Below, piece by piece: positions 22,369 to 36,071 of a stretch of 64,000 nt of DNA. The position numbers were made by a program, and so were the translations under genes. This DNA comes from Camellia lanceoleosa (taxonomy: Eukaryota; Streptophyta; Magnoliopsida; Ericales; Theaceae). The notes beneath the pieces were generated by a model. That model was not told where the DNA came from, made no database searches, and was given only the letters and a program-made list of their open reading frames with translations. Where the stretch lies: contig CM045761.1 in the NCBI GenBank assembly GCA_025200525.1, forward strand, positions 95,828,182 through 95,892,181, read 5' to 3'. The stretch's first letter is position 1, and each line of letters opens with the position of its first letter.

Positions 22369-23232
22369 TAACCTGTGGCTTAGGTCTATTTGCTGACACA
22401 ATGAATTCGCTTCGGTCAAATTCTCCTTCGTGCCGCTTCTCTTCTTTATTGAACAAACTCTTTTTAAAACCAATCATCATCAATTTCCTACTGGAAAACT
22501 CTATTCTCCTTTTGGCATCTTAACATCGCAAGCAACAAAGTATGGTGAATTTTAGCTTCTTCCATTGGTTCATTATCACGTCGTTCCACACATCCAATTT
22601 CAGAAACTTCATCATCTAGATGCTCTTGATCTTGGCATCTATGCCACTTCTATGACGTCCCAAAAATCGGGAATATCAAGGAATATATTAACAAATAAAT
22701 ACATGGTTTACCTAAGGTTATAAATCCAAGAAATATCACTAATGAGTCCTTTAATTAATAATCAAGTAAGATCCCAGCAAGATTTGAGGAGTCAATATAG
22801 CCTTCCTTCAAAGTCTAACTACCTTATATAGCAAAGTTACATTTTTGACAGATCTTAACAAGGTATTAATTCAAGGTCTACATAAGTTGACGGAAGGATA
22901 ATGATAAGTTTATAAAAGATATATGTATATATAAATAAAATAATAGTTACAAGATCATATCTTAATTACGACTAGAGTTTTAACACTTACAATCGTAAAA
23001 CATGATTACTCATTCCTAACTCTTCTAGGATAGCCATGTAACGCCCCAAAATTTATCCATCATTTTAATAGTTTTAAAACAATAAATATTCTCATGTGGT
23101 ATAGTGAATGTCATTAAAGAATACCATTTGTCAATTTAAAACATCTCTTTCTCATTGAACTATCCCAAAAGAATTACATCATTTTCACTTTACACACATT
23201 TAAAATAATCATAGTTCAGAGAGGGAGGGCGG

Positions 23233-23271
<39 letters not shown>

Positions 23272-25364
23272 AAAGAGATACAATGCCGTAGTGGCGTACA
23301 ACTTTTCAAGGATCATCCTTGAATACACAAAAATGGACTCAAGTCCAAAAACATAAGCATAGCTCCAGAGCTTCACAATTAGCATACATAAAGCCTTTGT
23401 TCTCCCTTCAAAAGAAATACGTCTAATGCCAAGTCACTTTAGTAGAATCACACTATTATTTCCTGAAATGTTGTTAGTTTAGGGGTGAGCTATTACCCAT
23501 TAAGAAATACCATTAACAAGATATATCAATAATCGAGATGCACAAGATCATATCATGCAAATGATATTTATTATTTTCACATTAAAATAATCAATAATTA
23601 ACCATATAGTTGAATATACCTTCAATGAAGAGTGAAATTTGCTGAGTAATATAGGGAGTTAACAATAAGATAATAATGGTCGAAAATGATAGAAAGAAGT
23701 TGATTTGTAGTTTGAACTAATCAATATTATTGTTTTCACATTAAAATAATCAATAAGTAACTGTATAGTTGAACGTACCTTTAATGAAGAGTGAAAATTT
23801 GCTAAGTATTACAGAGAGTTAACAATAAAATAAAAATCATAATTTTTTTATAATGTGCATCATTTGAAAGGGTTAAAATTATGTTATGGAAATTATTAGA
23901 AGTATTTAGGTTAATTAGAAGGTGCCACATGTATTATAGAAATTTAAAAATAATGTCATGGAATATTAATACAAAAAAATAACTGTTTTCTTCATATTCT
24001 TTTTAAACTTTAAATTTGAACTCCAAAATCTATCAATTATTGCTTAAATTAGATTTGGCTTACATATAAACTTTTCATCTATTTTTTTTAAAAAATTTTA
24101 AATTGGATATGTTTTATGGGTTAATAATTTTATGTGACATGTATTTATTAATTTTATAAATAGAAATTAATATTTTGAAACTCTTAAAACATTTTGGATT
24201 AAAATTTATTTTGCGTTAATATATAGATTATAATAGATTTGGAAAAATTATCAGTCACAAATAGTAATTATAGTTTAATTTGTCAATAAAAAATAAAGTA
24301 ATAATTTCAAAACATGTATGCTTTCCATTATAAAAAATATAGTCAGATTATTGCTCATTAGAGATTGATGATTATAATTAAAGAAAACTAGAAAACTTAC
24401 CAATTTAACAAAATATCTAAATTAAATGAAAATAAAATAATAATAAATAAGAAAGAACTATTAATATAATTAAAGAGCTCATAATATTATAATATAATAT
24501 TATTAAATTTTATCATTTTATAACATGTGTATTTTCATATTATAAATTTTTAATAAATTATTTTTGAAAAAGCATTATGATTATAGGAAATATATTGCCT
24601 TATTGATCAATAAATGATATGATTTTGATGTTTTGAAACATAAAAAAAAAAAAATTGATTTTATTTCTATATAAAATGTGAGTAATGATTGATACTTCCA
24701 TCCTTACAAGACCCCTGAACCACTCATGATGTGGACCCCATATATAAATAGAAGGCTATGATTACTTTGGGGGTGTGGGGGTTATCTCCAAAGGGGGTCC
24801 CAAACATTTTCCATAAAATGTTTAATAAGAGTTAAGTTTAAATATTTAAATATATTACAATATTGATCAAATGACCATAATTTATTGACATGTGTATTTT
24901 ATAATTTTGAATTAAAAAATTAATGAAAATAGAGTTAGAACTTTGAGACTTAATGAACCCACAACATTTTTACTTATCTAATATAATTAATACTCAACAA
25001 AAAATAAAAACAATTTCTTATGCCATTGAAAAAATCTCTCCCTTATTCTACGATAAAAAATCTCTCCCTTATATCACAGAAAAAAATCTCTCACATTTTC
25101 AAAATCATAAATCGTCTATCTTCTGAAAATCTCTCACTAAATATTGATGTAAACTTTCACATTACAAACGCATGCTGATAAATAGCATCTACTCATGGAA
25201 CTATACACACACTTAATGTTACACGAGTGTGTGAACATTAACATTAGGTATGACTACCTATTTGTATTACAGAATTAATGTGAACATTCACATCTCTAAG
25301 TATACACTATGTTATTGACCACAATAACACATTGTTGTTTGTGCTAGTATGATTACTAATAGCA
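22369..25364. other. Gene-free repeat-derived intergenic DNA
   Basis: No reading frame is supported. Two places look like Gypsy LTR starts: TATGACGTCCCAAAAATCGG at about 22652 and TGTAACGCCCCAAAATT at about 23036. No matching ends were found. A GA microsatellite spans about 23236-23267. A MITE-like stretch with GGACCCC and GGGTCCC signatures lies at about 24700-24820. The rest is very A+T rich. Confidence 0.5.
23568..23843. repeat. Tandem duplication, about 158-bp period
   Basis: TTTTCACATTAAAATAATCA at about 23574 recurs at about 23732. Similarity runs on through GAAGAGTGAAA and GTTAACAATAA in both copies. Confidence 0.7.
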
Positions 25365-25472
25365 AACTAACCTTCAAAAAAAACAAAATACATACCAAAC
25401 TACAGTGTAGATGTTCACAATAAGCAATAAATATACAACTAACCTTAAAAAAATAAAACTCATAACAAAATA

Positions 25473-26756
25473 TGTTGGACAATCTTCACTGTATTTGAAA
25501 AATAAATTCTATTTGTGTACTTAACAACAAACGGAATACAGAAGAAATAAAGGAAATGAGAGAATTTGTTTGATTACAAAAATCAAACCAAAAAATGAAA
25601 TAAAATAAAATAAAATAAATAAAACATATTTTTATTTTGTTACAAAAACAAAATGAAAATCAGAAACAGAAAAATAATAAAATAGAAAATAAATTAATTA
25701 CTTACCAAATTAATTTCTTGAACAAATTTTCTGATCAAGTCCAGTGTTTAACACTACGTCTTTAAGACAGATTCGTCCTCTCCGCAGTACTTTTAGAATG
25801 TGGACCTCTATCTTCCAGGATAAAACGATCAACAACGAAAAATTGCAGCACTACAAATTTTTTGCACAACGAACACACTTTATGTTTACACTCTTTCTCA
25901 CAGAAAATTAGATGCAGCAAAATGCAAAGAGCAGTAGTAGATTTAAGGACGAAAATTGGAGTGAATATCCAAATGAGGGCTTGTCTTATTTATAGATGAA
26001 TTTGTGGCTTTTCATTTTGAACTCAATAGGTGCAGTACCTGTTCGGATAGATCAACAGATCTGGTTTGAATTTCAAACAGATAAAAACTGTTTTGGGTTT
26101 GAATCTAGACAGATTCGGATCTGTTTGAACAGTGAACCATACAGAAAATTCTAAAGAGGTGCAACAATTTTGAACTCAAAAAATTAAAATTTAAATTGGA
26201 CAGATTTTATATTACCAAAAAATAAAATTGAATTCAAATGGTTTTGGCCCAAAAAGATTAGTATTGGGCCGGACAAGCCTAACCCAACCTCACATTATGC
26301 ACCCGTGCCTAAACCCAGCCCGCTGGACTGGACGGACGGCGGTAGTAATGAGAGCGCATGTGGTTATTTTTGGGTCCAATGGATCTTGTCTAATTTGCCC
26401 ATAACCTCTCATTTCTACAAACTTGGGGTGCCCCTTGAGGCCCTCCCCAAGTTATAATTCCAAGCTTTATAAATCCATAAATTTCTTCCCACCAAACCAA
26501 TATGGGACAAGCCTTTATTCAAACCTTTAGGAATTTTCACCAAAAACACCATTTCTATGGAGCTTTCTTTGGCTTCAATTTCCTATTCACCAGATAATGG
26601 TTTTGAACAACCAAATATACCACGTGAATCACAATGCGACATAAAACGCGTTACCACTTAGACCTGCAAAATTCGACGCATAGGTCCCACCTAAAAATTA
26701 GACCAAAGTTGAGGAATAATTCTGTTTTTCCAAAGCATTCAAAATCATTTCTAACA
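25473..26756 (-). repeat. 3' LTR of the Copia element (1284 bp)
   Basis: This is the left copy on the plus strand. It begins TGTTGGAC and ends TAACA. It is followed at 26757 by the polypurine tract, read on the minus strand. Confidence 0.92.
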
Positions 26757-27449
26757 ATCCCCCACATGAATGGAATTTGTTGACAACGGAAATGCAACAA
26801 TGTGCAGAATTTCTCGAAAGAATATAAATCAAAAATATCTTGCATTAGGTTAGGTAATTTTCGGTTTTGAACCTTCTCTAGTGATAACCTATCGGACTTA
26901 CTAGCTAACCAGTGGACGCAATGCCTTGAATTGTTCAGCCATTTGTGTAAGCCAAGACAATAGATTTCACACAAAATATCTTCTGACATATCGTGGTTCT
27001 CACGATTGTGTTCATTTTGGTTTTGAATGCTCCTGGTTTTCATGAGTGCTTCTAGAGAATTTAGCCTCTTTATTCTCATAGAACCGACCTCAGTTCGACA
27101 CTCATATAGGTGATTCTTATTGTGAGTATTTCCTATACTCGCCTTGTTTTTATGTCTAAATCAAGATACAAGTAATCATTAAAAGCAAAACTCATCCTTA
27201 AACCCCTGCATACAACATATGTTGAAGATATCACTCTCACCATAGGAATGGGTAGGGAATTTTAATCCTTTGGTGATTTCTGGTGAGCCACACATAACTT
27301 AGTTGTCTCTTTGAATTTAGTTCTTGGGATCTCTAGTCATATAAGTAGGGTTACCATTATGATGACTCTTATGTAATAGGCTTTAATCTCATCCCCTTCG
27401 ATGAACTATACACTTGCTATTTTGTTAAACCTTTTGATTTATATTCTCT
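26757..27449 (-). other. Non-coding 3' region of the Copia element with polypurine tract
   Basis: About 0.7 kb separates the RNase H frame from the LTR. ATCCCCCACAT at 26757-26767 is the polypurine tract on the minus strand. A 142-codon open frame at 26651-27079 crosses into the LTR, resembles nothing known and is probably chance. Confidence 0.6.
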
Positions 27450-28871
27450 TTAGATTTTATATAATCTATTGAGATTATTTGAGAGCAATTGCCTTACGGT
27501 ATTATGTTGACAACGAATATGTCGTGACTTACCATTATACATACGATTCTGTACCCTGCCTATTGCAAATTGACTATCACAAAGAATGCAAATAACTGGC
27601 ACAGGTTTAGGCCACATTGGAATGTCTTCTAAGAAGTGACGAAGCCATTCTGCTTCTTCTCCTGCTTTGTCTAAAGCAATGAACTCTAATTCCATTGTGG
27701 ATCGTGCGATGCATGTTTGTTTCGTAGATTTCCAAGAAATAGCAGCGCCTCCCATAGTAAAGACATATCCACTAATGGATTTTGAATCTTTAGTATCTGA
27801 TATCCAATTAGCATCACAATAACCTTCGAGTACTGCTGGATATCGAGTAAAGTTCAAACCATGGTTACGGGTAAATCTTAGATATCTAAGAACCCGAATG
27901 ATCGTTTTCCAACAGTCTTCTTCGGGGTTACTAGTATACTTACTCAATTTACTGACAGCATAAGCTACATTAAGATGAGTACAATTCATTAGGTACATTA
28001 GGCTTCCAATGATTTGGAAATATTTTAACTAAGACACCGCATCACCTTTATTTTTTGATAAATAAAGATTAATGTCTACAGGTGTTCTAGCTATATTCAT
28101 ATCATCTTTGATAAATGTACTAAGAATTTTCTCAATATAATGTGATTGAGATAATGCATATCTATCAGATGTTTTAGTAATTTTCATTTCTAATATTACA
28201 TCTGCGACCCCTATATCTTTCATATCAAATTTTCTATTCAACATTTGTTTAGTTGATTTGATCATGTTTTGACTGCTTCCAATGATAAGCATGTCATCCA
28301 CATAAAGACAAGCTATGACATATCCTTGGTCAGTGTTTTTAACATAGAGACACTTGTCACATTTGTTTATCTTAAACCCATTAGTAAGTATAGCATGATC
28401 AAATTTTTCACGCTATTACTTAGGCACTTGTTTTAATCCATAAAGAGATTTTACAAGCCGACAAACTTTTTTTTCTTGCCCCAGCACTACAAACCCTTCA
28501 AGTTGCTCCATATAGATCTCTTCATTTAGATCACCATTTAAGAAAGCTGTTTTAAGATCCATTTGATGTATCTCTAAATTATACAACTCTGCAATAGCAA
28601 TAAGCATACGAATGGATGTTATTCTTGTCATAGGGAAATATGTGTCAAAATAGTCCAGACCTTCCATTTGTCTGTAACCTTTTACTATAAGTCTTGCTTT
28701 ATACTTGTCTATTAAACCATCTGCTTTCATTTTTCTCTTGAATATCCATTTATATCCAAGAGGTTTAGAACCAGGTGAAAGATCCACCAATTCCCAAGTT
28801 TGATTTTGCATAATGAATTCAATTTTATTATTAACAGCTTCTTTCCACAAAGGTGCTTCAGGACCTGTCAT
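27450..28871 (-). pseudogene. Copia reverse transcriptase and RNase H
   Basis: One minus-strand frame holds both domains. The reverse transcriptase starts near 28871 (WKEAVNNKIEFIMQNQTW, GYKWIFKRK, MDLKTAFLNGDL, LVKSLYGLKQ). The catalytic YVDD is intact at about 28295-28306. RNase H follows at 27998-27450 with [31 protein letters not shown] and [10 protein letters not shown]. Stops near 28415 (two adjacent codons where relatives have Gln-Trp) and at about 28028 (TAA where Gln is expected) interrupt it. In live elements these domains copy the RNA and degrade the template. This copy cannot make a full polyprotein without read-through. Confidence 0.88.
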
Positions 28872-29083
28872 TGCTTCCTTGAAGCTTTGAGGTTTATTTT
28901 CTAACAGGTATGCCAGAAAATCTAGACCAAAGGATTTTGATGTTCTTGCTCTCTCTTACTTCGTCTTGGTTCATTATCAGTTAAATCCTGTTGGTTGAGA
29001 CCATTACTAGTCTCTTGTGTTTGATTATCATTAGTCTCTTGACTTTGTGTACAATCATAAGTTCTTTTCTATGAACTTAATTC

Positions 29084-30145
29084 CTATCCTTTCTTGTAAG
29101 GAAAGACATGTTCAAAGAACACAACATTTCTTGACTCTATAATAGTGTTCACATTTATATCAGGTATTTCTGATTTATAAGTCAGAAACCAATATGCACT
29201 ACTATTTTGAATATAACCAATAAATACACAATTCACTTTTTTTGGTCCTATCTTTGTCTTTTTCAGAATAGGAACTTCAACTTTTGCCAAATACCCCAAC
29301 ACTTTTAAGTATTTATAGAAAGGTAGTTGACCTTTCCATAATTCATAAGGAGTGTTGTTGGATTTCTTGTGGGGTATTCTGTTAAGAACATAATTAATAG
29401 ACAATATTGCTTCCCCCTACAAGTTCTGCGGAACTTAGTAACATGGCATTCATCATTTCTTTTAGGGTTCTATTCTTCCTTTTAGCAATTCCATTTTGCT
29501 GTGGAGAATAGGGTGCTGTAGTCTGGTGAATAATGCCATGTTGTGCACAAAATTTATTTTATGGTGCATCATATTCACTACCCTTATCACTTCTAACAAT
29601 TTTAATGGTTTTACCAAGTTAATTTTCAACTTCAGTTTTGTAGAGTTTAAACATTTTTAAGAGTTCATCTTTACTTCTAAGTAAATAAATATAATAATAT
29701 CTTGTGCAATTATTGATAAATGTTATAAATACTTTTTGCCTCCTCTTGTTTGAATAAATTTAAGATCACATACATCAGTATGAATTAATTTTAGAGGTTC
29801 AGTTTTTTTTTCAACCAATTTAAATAGAGCCTTAGTTAGTTTCGCTTCTATACAAATCTCACATTTGTGATTAGGATCAATTTCAAACTTTGGTATATAA
29901 TCCAAACCAATTAATCTACGCAAAGCATCGAAATTTACATGTCCTAATCTACCATGCCATAAATTCAACTCAAGAATATAAGTAAAAGATGTATTATTCT
30001 TATTAATATCAAGTTTTGGTACAACCGTTATTACATTCAACTTGAAGAGACCATCACTGATGTATCCCTTACCAACATACATACTACTCTTTGATAATAA
30101 AAATTTATCAGACTCAAATACAAGCCTAAAATTTTTACTTAACAA
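29084..30145 (-). pseudogene. Copia GAG-pre-integrase and integrase
   Basis: The upstream part has LWHGRLGHVN and CEICIEAKLTKA, the HHCC zinc-binding region before the integrase core, then LIHTDVCDLKFIQTRGG at about 29725-29780. The core continues through about 29700-29410 with QQNG and KRKNRTLKEMM-like remnants in damaged frame. The C-terminal part (29404-29084) reads NYVLNRIPHKKSNNTPYELW and FIGYIQNSSAYWF, typical of Copia integrases. Stops and a frameshift separate the pieces. Integrase would join element DNA to the chromosome; this one is broken. Confidence 0.83.
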
Positions 30146-30164
30146 AGAGTCAGAAACTAAATTC

Positions 30165-31506
30165 TTACAAACGTCTGGTATATGCAGTTTTTTTTTTTAG
30201 GGTAAGTTCCTTCCCTGATGTCATCTTTAAGATCACTTTTCTTTGTCCAGCCATAGTAGAAGTAGAAGAATTTTCCATGAAAAGTTGTTCACCATTTGCA
30301 GCCTTATTATAAGTTGTGAACATCTTCTTGTCTGCACATATGTGACGAGTTGCCCTAGTGTCAACCCACAATTCCTTGGGATTTCCAACCAAATTAGCCT
30401 CAGACACCACAGCAAAAAGATTGATGTCATTTACCTCGTCAGAGATGTAATCTAATTCTGTCACAGTGGCTTGATTGGTGGTCTTCTTGCTTGTACTTCC
30501 GCGATCCTTCTTAGGGCGGCGACAATCAGAAGCTCGATGTCCGGTCTTGCTACAATTATAGCATTTTCCTTTGAACTTCTTATTGCCATTGTTGTCGCCT
30601 TGTTTAGGACTATCTCCAGCAAACTTCATCTTTTTGTTATGTGGTTTATGCACTTGTTCAACTACATTAACCTTAGACTCAATGGGATTTTTACCATTCC
30701 TCTTTTCAGCCTTTCGGTTATCTTCCTCAATAAAGCTATGTTTGGAAAGTGGCTAAAATAGCCAAAAAGCCAAAAAGTCAACTAAAACACATCACATCAC
30801 CTCTCTACTTTTCTGCACACCTTTTCGTAAAAAGCCAAAAAGTTACTAAAATAGCCTGTTCCCAAACCAAGCCTTAGTCTTACAATCAATTCATCCATGG
30901 TCATCTCCTTGCGTTTATGTTTTAAATAATTTTTAAAATCTTTCCAAGCCGGTGGTAACTTTTCCACCAAAGCAGCGACTTGGAAAGACTCGCTAAGAGA
31001 CATACCTTCAGAATGAATATCATGCAAAATTACCTAAAAATTTTGAACTTGAGAAATTACTGTTTGGGAGTCTACCATTACGAAGTCCAGAAATTTACCG
31101 ACAACAAATTTCTTTGTGTCAACATTCTCTGTCTTGTATTTTTTCTCCAAAGAATCCCACAATTCTTTTGATGATTTTAGAGGGCTATAAACATTATACA
31201 ACATGTTGTCAAGGCCATTGAGGATGTAGTTTCTGCACAGGAAATGGAATATTTCCAAGTGTCTATAGTGGTAGCAACTTGCCGATCACTTTCACCCTCT
31301 TTAAGTGCTGGAGCCTCTTCATGGAGAAACCGGGCCAGATTTAGAGTTGTAAGATAGAACAACATTTTTTGCTGCCATCTCTTAAACTCAGTGCTATTAA
31401 ATTTTTTCGATTTTTCTCCATGATTTATCAGAACTTGAACATGGTTCTGGATAGGGACTGGAGTCATTGTAACGATCGTATTTGAAGTACTACTTTCAGC
31501 AGCCAT
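30165..31506 (-). pseudogene. Copia Gag and protease, split by a MITE
   Basis: Gag starts at 31506 (MAAESSTSNTIV) and contains FKRWQQKMLFYLTTLNLARF. A frameshift near 31200 continues it as SPLKSSKELWDSLEKKYKTE, then LPPAWKDFKNYLKHKRKEMT and MDELIVRLR at about 30890. There a small MITE (30735-30873) interrupts it. Beyond the MITE are the zinc knuckle CYNCSKTGHRASDC (about 30525-30566) and the protease region WVDTRATRHIC (about 30335-30367). The usual active-site triplet is Asp-Ser/Thr-Gly. Here Gly is replaced by Arg, which should inactivate it. Confidence 0.83.
30735..30873. mobile_element. TGTTTGG-type MITE inserted in the Copia gag
   Basis: The left end GCTATGTTTGGAAAGTGGC and the right end GTTCCCAAACCAAGCC are imperfect inverted repeats, with AAAATAGCCAAAAAGCC-type interior. 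It breaks the Copia frame between DELIVR and IEEDNRKAE, so it arrived after the Copia element. The target duplication is not clear. Confidence 0.65.
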
Positions 31507-31847
31507 AATATCTAATTACAAAAATCAGAAAAAACCAAAACACAAATTAATCTTCTAGTTACTAAAACCAGAAAATAAATTATAACACAAAATAATTCTA
31601 TTTCCCTTGTTACTAAAATTAGAAAAATAAAATACCACAATAATTTTCTGTAACACAAATTAATATTCTGCAATTGCAATGACACCAGTATATTACTACT
31701 AGTTGTCAAAGAAAATAAACAGTATATTACTACTATTTGTCAAACAGCATATTACCACTATTTGTATTTTCAAACCAGAATATCGCTTTGTGTAAGCATA
31801 GAAAAATAAATACAATAAAGACACCAAAAAATTATCAGTCTTAAGAT

Positions 31848-33123
31848 TGTTGGACAATCTTCACTATATTTGAAAAAATAAATTCTGTTTGTGTACTTAA
31901 CAACAAACGGAATACAGAAGAAATAAAGAAAATGAGAGAATTTGTTTGATTACAAAAATCAAACCAAAAAATGAAATAAAATAAATAAAACAGATTTTTA
32001 TTTTGTTACAAAAACAAAATGAAAATTTGAAACAGAAAAATAATAAAACAAAAAATAAATTAATTACTTACCAAATTAATTTCTTGAACAAATTTTCTGA
32101 TCAAGTCTAGTGTTTAACACTGTGTCCTTAAGACATATTCGTCCTCTCCACGGTGCTTTCAGAATATGGACGTCTATCTCCCAAGATAAAATGATTAACA
32201 ACGAAAAAATGCAGCACTACAAATTTTTCGCACAATGAACACACTTCATGTTTATACTCTTTTTCACAGAAAATTAGATACAACAAAATGCAAAGAATAG
32301 TAGCAAATTTAAGGACGAAAATTGGAGTTCATATCCAAATGAGGGCTTGTCTTATTTATAGATGAATTTGTGGCTTTTCATTTTGAACTCAATAGGTGCA
32401 GTACCTGTTTGGACAGATCAACAGATCTGGTTTGAATTTCAAACAGATAAAAACTGTTTTGGGTTTGAATATGGACAAATTCGGATCTGTTTGGACAGTG
32501 AACCTGTACAGAAAATCCTGAAGAGGTGCAACAATTTTGAATTCAAAAAATTGAAATTTAAATTGGACAGATTTTATTTTACCAAAAAATAAAATTGAAT
32601 TCAAATGTTTTTGGCCCAAAAATATTAGTATTGGGCTGGATAAGCCCAACCCAATCTCACACCATGCACCCGCGCCCAAGGCAAGCCCAGCCCGCCTGAC
32701 CGGATGGCGGTGGCAACGTGCTGTGTGTGATTATTTTTGGATCCAATGGGTCTAGCCTAATTTGCCCATAACCTCTCTCTTCTACAAACTTGGGATGCCC
32801 CTTGGGGCCCTCCCCAAGTTATAATTCCAAGCTTTATAAACCCATAAATTTCTTCCCACCAAACCAATGTGGAACAAGCCTTTATTCAAACCTTTAGGAA
32901 TTTTCACCAAAAACACCATTTCCATGGAGCTCTCTTTGGTTTTAATTTCCCATTTACCCGATAATAGTTTTGAGTAACCAAATATACCAAGTGAATCACA
33001 ACGCGGCATGTAACACGTTACCACTTAGACTCGCGAAATTAGATGCATGGGTCCCAGCTAAAAATTAAACCAGAGTTGAGGAAAATTTTTATTTTTCCAA
33101 AACGTTCACAATCATTTCTAACA
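31848..33123 (-). repeat. 5' LTR of the Copia element (1276 bp)
   Basis: This is the right copy on the plus strand, aligned along its length with 25473-26756. It ends TTTCTAACA at 33123, next to the AAATA target duplication. Confidence 0.92.
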
Positions 33124-33600
33124 AAATATAATATGAATATTCACAGTTTACAATTACTATATAATTACTTTTAAAAAACTAAACTTATACAAATGCGAAC
33201 AATCACACTGTAATGTGAAAACATAAAACAAAACTGAAAAAAAGTAAAAATCTCCTATTTCGCTTTGTTCAACAATAACAAAAGTGATTGTTCAACTAAC
33301 AAGTATAGTAACAAAAACAACAAACATATAACTAACCTTTTAAAAAACAAAATTCATAGCAAAATACAATATGAATGTTCATAATTTACAATTAACATAC
33401 AACTAACCTTATAAAAAAAAAATTAAACTCATATCAATGTGAACATTTATACTGCGACATGAAAACGCGAAATAAAATTTAAAAAGTGAAAATTGACTAT
33501 TTCAATTGTTCAATGGCAATAAAAATGATTGTTCAACCAACAAATATACTAACAAACAAATACACAATAAATCATCAAACAATATATAAAAAATCATAAA
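33124..33600. repeat. Tandem repeat, about 238-bp period, split by the Copia insertion
   Basis: ATATGAATATTCACAGTTTACAATTA at 33131 recurs as a close variant at 33369. Similarity continues through ACTAACCTTTTAAAAAAC, TGTGAAAAC and GATTGTTCAA in both units. A further partial unit with ACAACTAACCTTAAAAAAAT and CATAACAAAATA lies left of the Copia element at about 25365-25472. Confidence 0.7.
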
Positions 33601-36071
33601 GTAGTACATATATATTGACGCACCTTTTTAGAAAAATCTATATATAATCAACTCCGGCATTATAATAATGAATAAACTAGACAATATTGGTGACTACACA
33701 AACCGATGAAGAGACTACGGTTTATGTATAACAATGGAAAAAAAAATGTTTATTCATCACTGGTTTACTACTATCTCTGTTGCAAGTCCATCATCATCTC
33801 TATCATTGGTTTATATGTACAACTAACATACTCTTCCAAATGTTCTTCTATTGCAGGAATTTATTGTAAAATAAGGGTGAAGGAAGATCTTTGATCAAGT
33901 GAATCCCTCACATTGAGGTAAAGAAAATACTAAGAATAATAATCTTCTATATTTATATACAGTATTTTATATATATCATAAATGAAAGTAATCTAATAAT
34001 AATTTTCTTTCTCCTAGATATATGGTATAATATATATATATATATATATTATAATAAAAGTTTATAAGAGTAAAATAGTCCACATAATATTTCTAATATG
34101 AAAAAAATGACCTATTAGAATACAAGTTCAAATGTATAGGATTAAATGGAACATAAAAATATTTTGTGAACTTATTGGGTTATAAATTCTCAAAATGAAA
34201 TTTATAAATAAATCTCTCATTTAGGAAAGAGTTCAAAAAAGTTAACTGAAGGAAGTTTAAAAGACATTGAAAAGGTATGCCTAGAACATATTTGAAAAAA
34301 AAAATGTTGAATCAACATAATTTGAGGCAATCTTTTTAGAATGATCCCCAAATGTGATAATGAATAGTGTTTTGATAAATTTTAATAATATTGAAAAAAT
34401 AATAATTATTAATTTTATTACTTTGTAATATGTGTATTTTTAAATTATAAAATATATCTTAGTTTATTTTAAAAATAGTATCATGATTTAAGGGAATTTA
34501 AAAAACATTAACTTATTGATCAATGAATCTTAATGACATGCATTTTGATATTTTGAAATTTAGTAGATTAAAAAAAACTGATTTAGTTTCCATAAAAAAT
34601 ATTTTAAAGAGTTAAAGTTTAAATGTCAAATATACTATCATATTAATCATATCACCAATGATCAACATTGATATGTATATTTATATTTTTTAAATTTAAA
34701 AAAAAAAATTGAGAAAAGTAAGATCTATTTTGGGAAGTAGGTTAGACGTTGACTTTTTATTTTATTTTTTTAAAATTTTTTTTTAAATATGTAAAAAAGT
34801 CGAGAGATGATGTGATATGAAAAAGCCAAAAAATTAATCATTTGACTTTTAATCTAATTGTCAAAATGAGGCCTAAGTTGGGATTTCAAGCCTTAAAAGA
34901 TCTCAACGATTTTTGCTTATACATTAGTATAGATTAGGATTCTATGAGTCCAAAAAAATGTTTGAGACTAATTGTAATTTAGTGGATGCTCTTAAGGACA
35001 CTTGCTGACTGGACCTTGAAATATTTAGGTTTAAGCGTGCAGAGTTGTCTCCTACCTGCAAAAGATGCCTATTGTACATACATGAGAAGTATTGCAAAAT
35101 TTATACTATCTTTATGTACGTAAGAAAGAAAGTCTCATCTCCTTTAGTTCACCATTTGTTTTATTTTATTATATAAAGTCAATATTTGAATTAATATAAA
35201 TGAAATTGAATCACGTTAATAACTTTCTGGGGTAATTTCTTAGCCCTATTTAACTATTTTGATTAATAATTGTTAATTTAACTGATTCATACACGTAATT
35301 TGAGTCAACACTTGTAGTAGGTACTATATTTCTGTCTCTCTCCTTTCTTCCATAGGGAGAAAGCTTGACCAATATTAGCCCAAAGACTGATTTCAATTAG
35401 TGAGGAAATGGCATAGAGAGATAGCTATCAGAAAAATAAAAGATAAAAAAATTAATTAATTAAATAAAATAAAGTTAAAAGAGAAAGATGTTGCCAGAAA
35501 GAGAAAATAATTAAGCCATTACCATACAATCTTCGATCCAGATCCTCTCCATTTCATGAATGGATTGGAGATGTGCAATTTATATTCCAATCGAATTATA
35601 GCTATATCTTTATTACCATAAAATTTTCAATAATATTACACAGATTTGGGTGTGCAAGGTGCATATCATATGTGTTTACGTAAATTCTTACAAATATAGA
35701 TAAGTTAGTTCACAAAATCGCATAAATTCTCACAAATATACATAAGTTGTGATTTCTTAAATTTTTATGGATTAACTTGATTATATTTGTGAAAACTTAC
35801 ATAATTTTGTGAGATAATTTGCATATATTTATGAGAATTTACGCAAATACATATGATATGTACTTGTACACTTAAGAATTATCTTTTTATTTATCATCTA
35901 AAGAGATAGACTCAACTAAATATTAACTCAGCCCAAGCTATACAAAAGACTCTCATGCCTTTGTTGGTAGGATCTAACCAACCAGATGTAGGAGCAAGAT
36001 CAGCCTCTCGATCTTGGTTTTGCATCCAAAGTAATAAAAAAGTTTATGCGGAGTGATTGGTTATTAATAAA

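Larger units (their letters stand above)
25473..33123 (-). mobile_element. Complete Ty1/Copia retrotransposon, decayed, 7651 bp
   Basis: Two long direct repeats (25473-26756 and 31848-33123) start TGTTGGACAATC and end TTTCTAACA on the plus strand. They are flanked by a 5-bp duplication AAATA (25468-25472 and 33124-33128). Minus-strand coding order is Gag, protease, integrase, reverse transcriptase, RNase H, the Copia order. A polypurine tract (GTGGGGGAT on the minus strand) abuts the left LTR. The two LTRs differ by many substitutions and several small indels, so the insertion is not recent. No standard tRNA-Met primer site is seen beside the right LTR. Confidence 0.93.

Noticed and set aside
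26651..27079. 142-codon minus-strand frame at the 3' end of the Copia element
   Set aside because: It crosses the LTR boundary and matches no retroelement domain; likely chance in an element-internal non-coding region.
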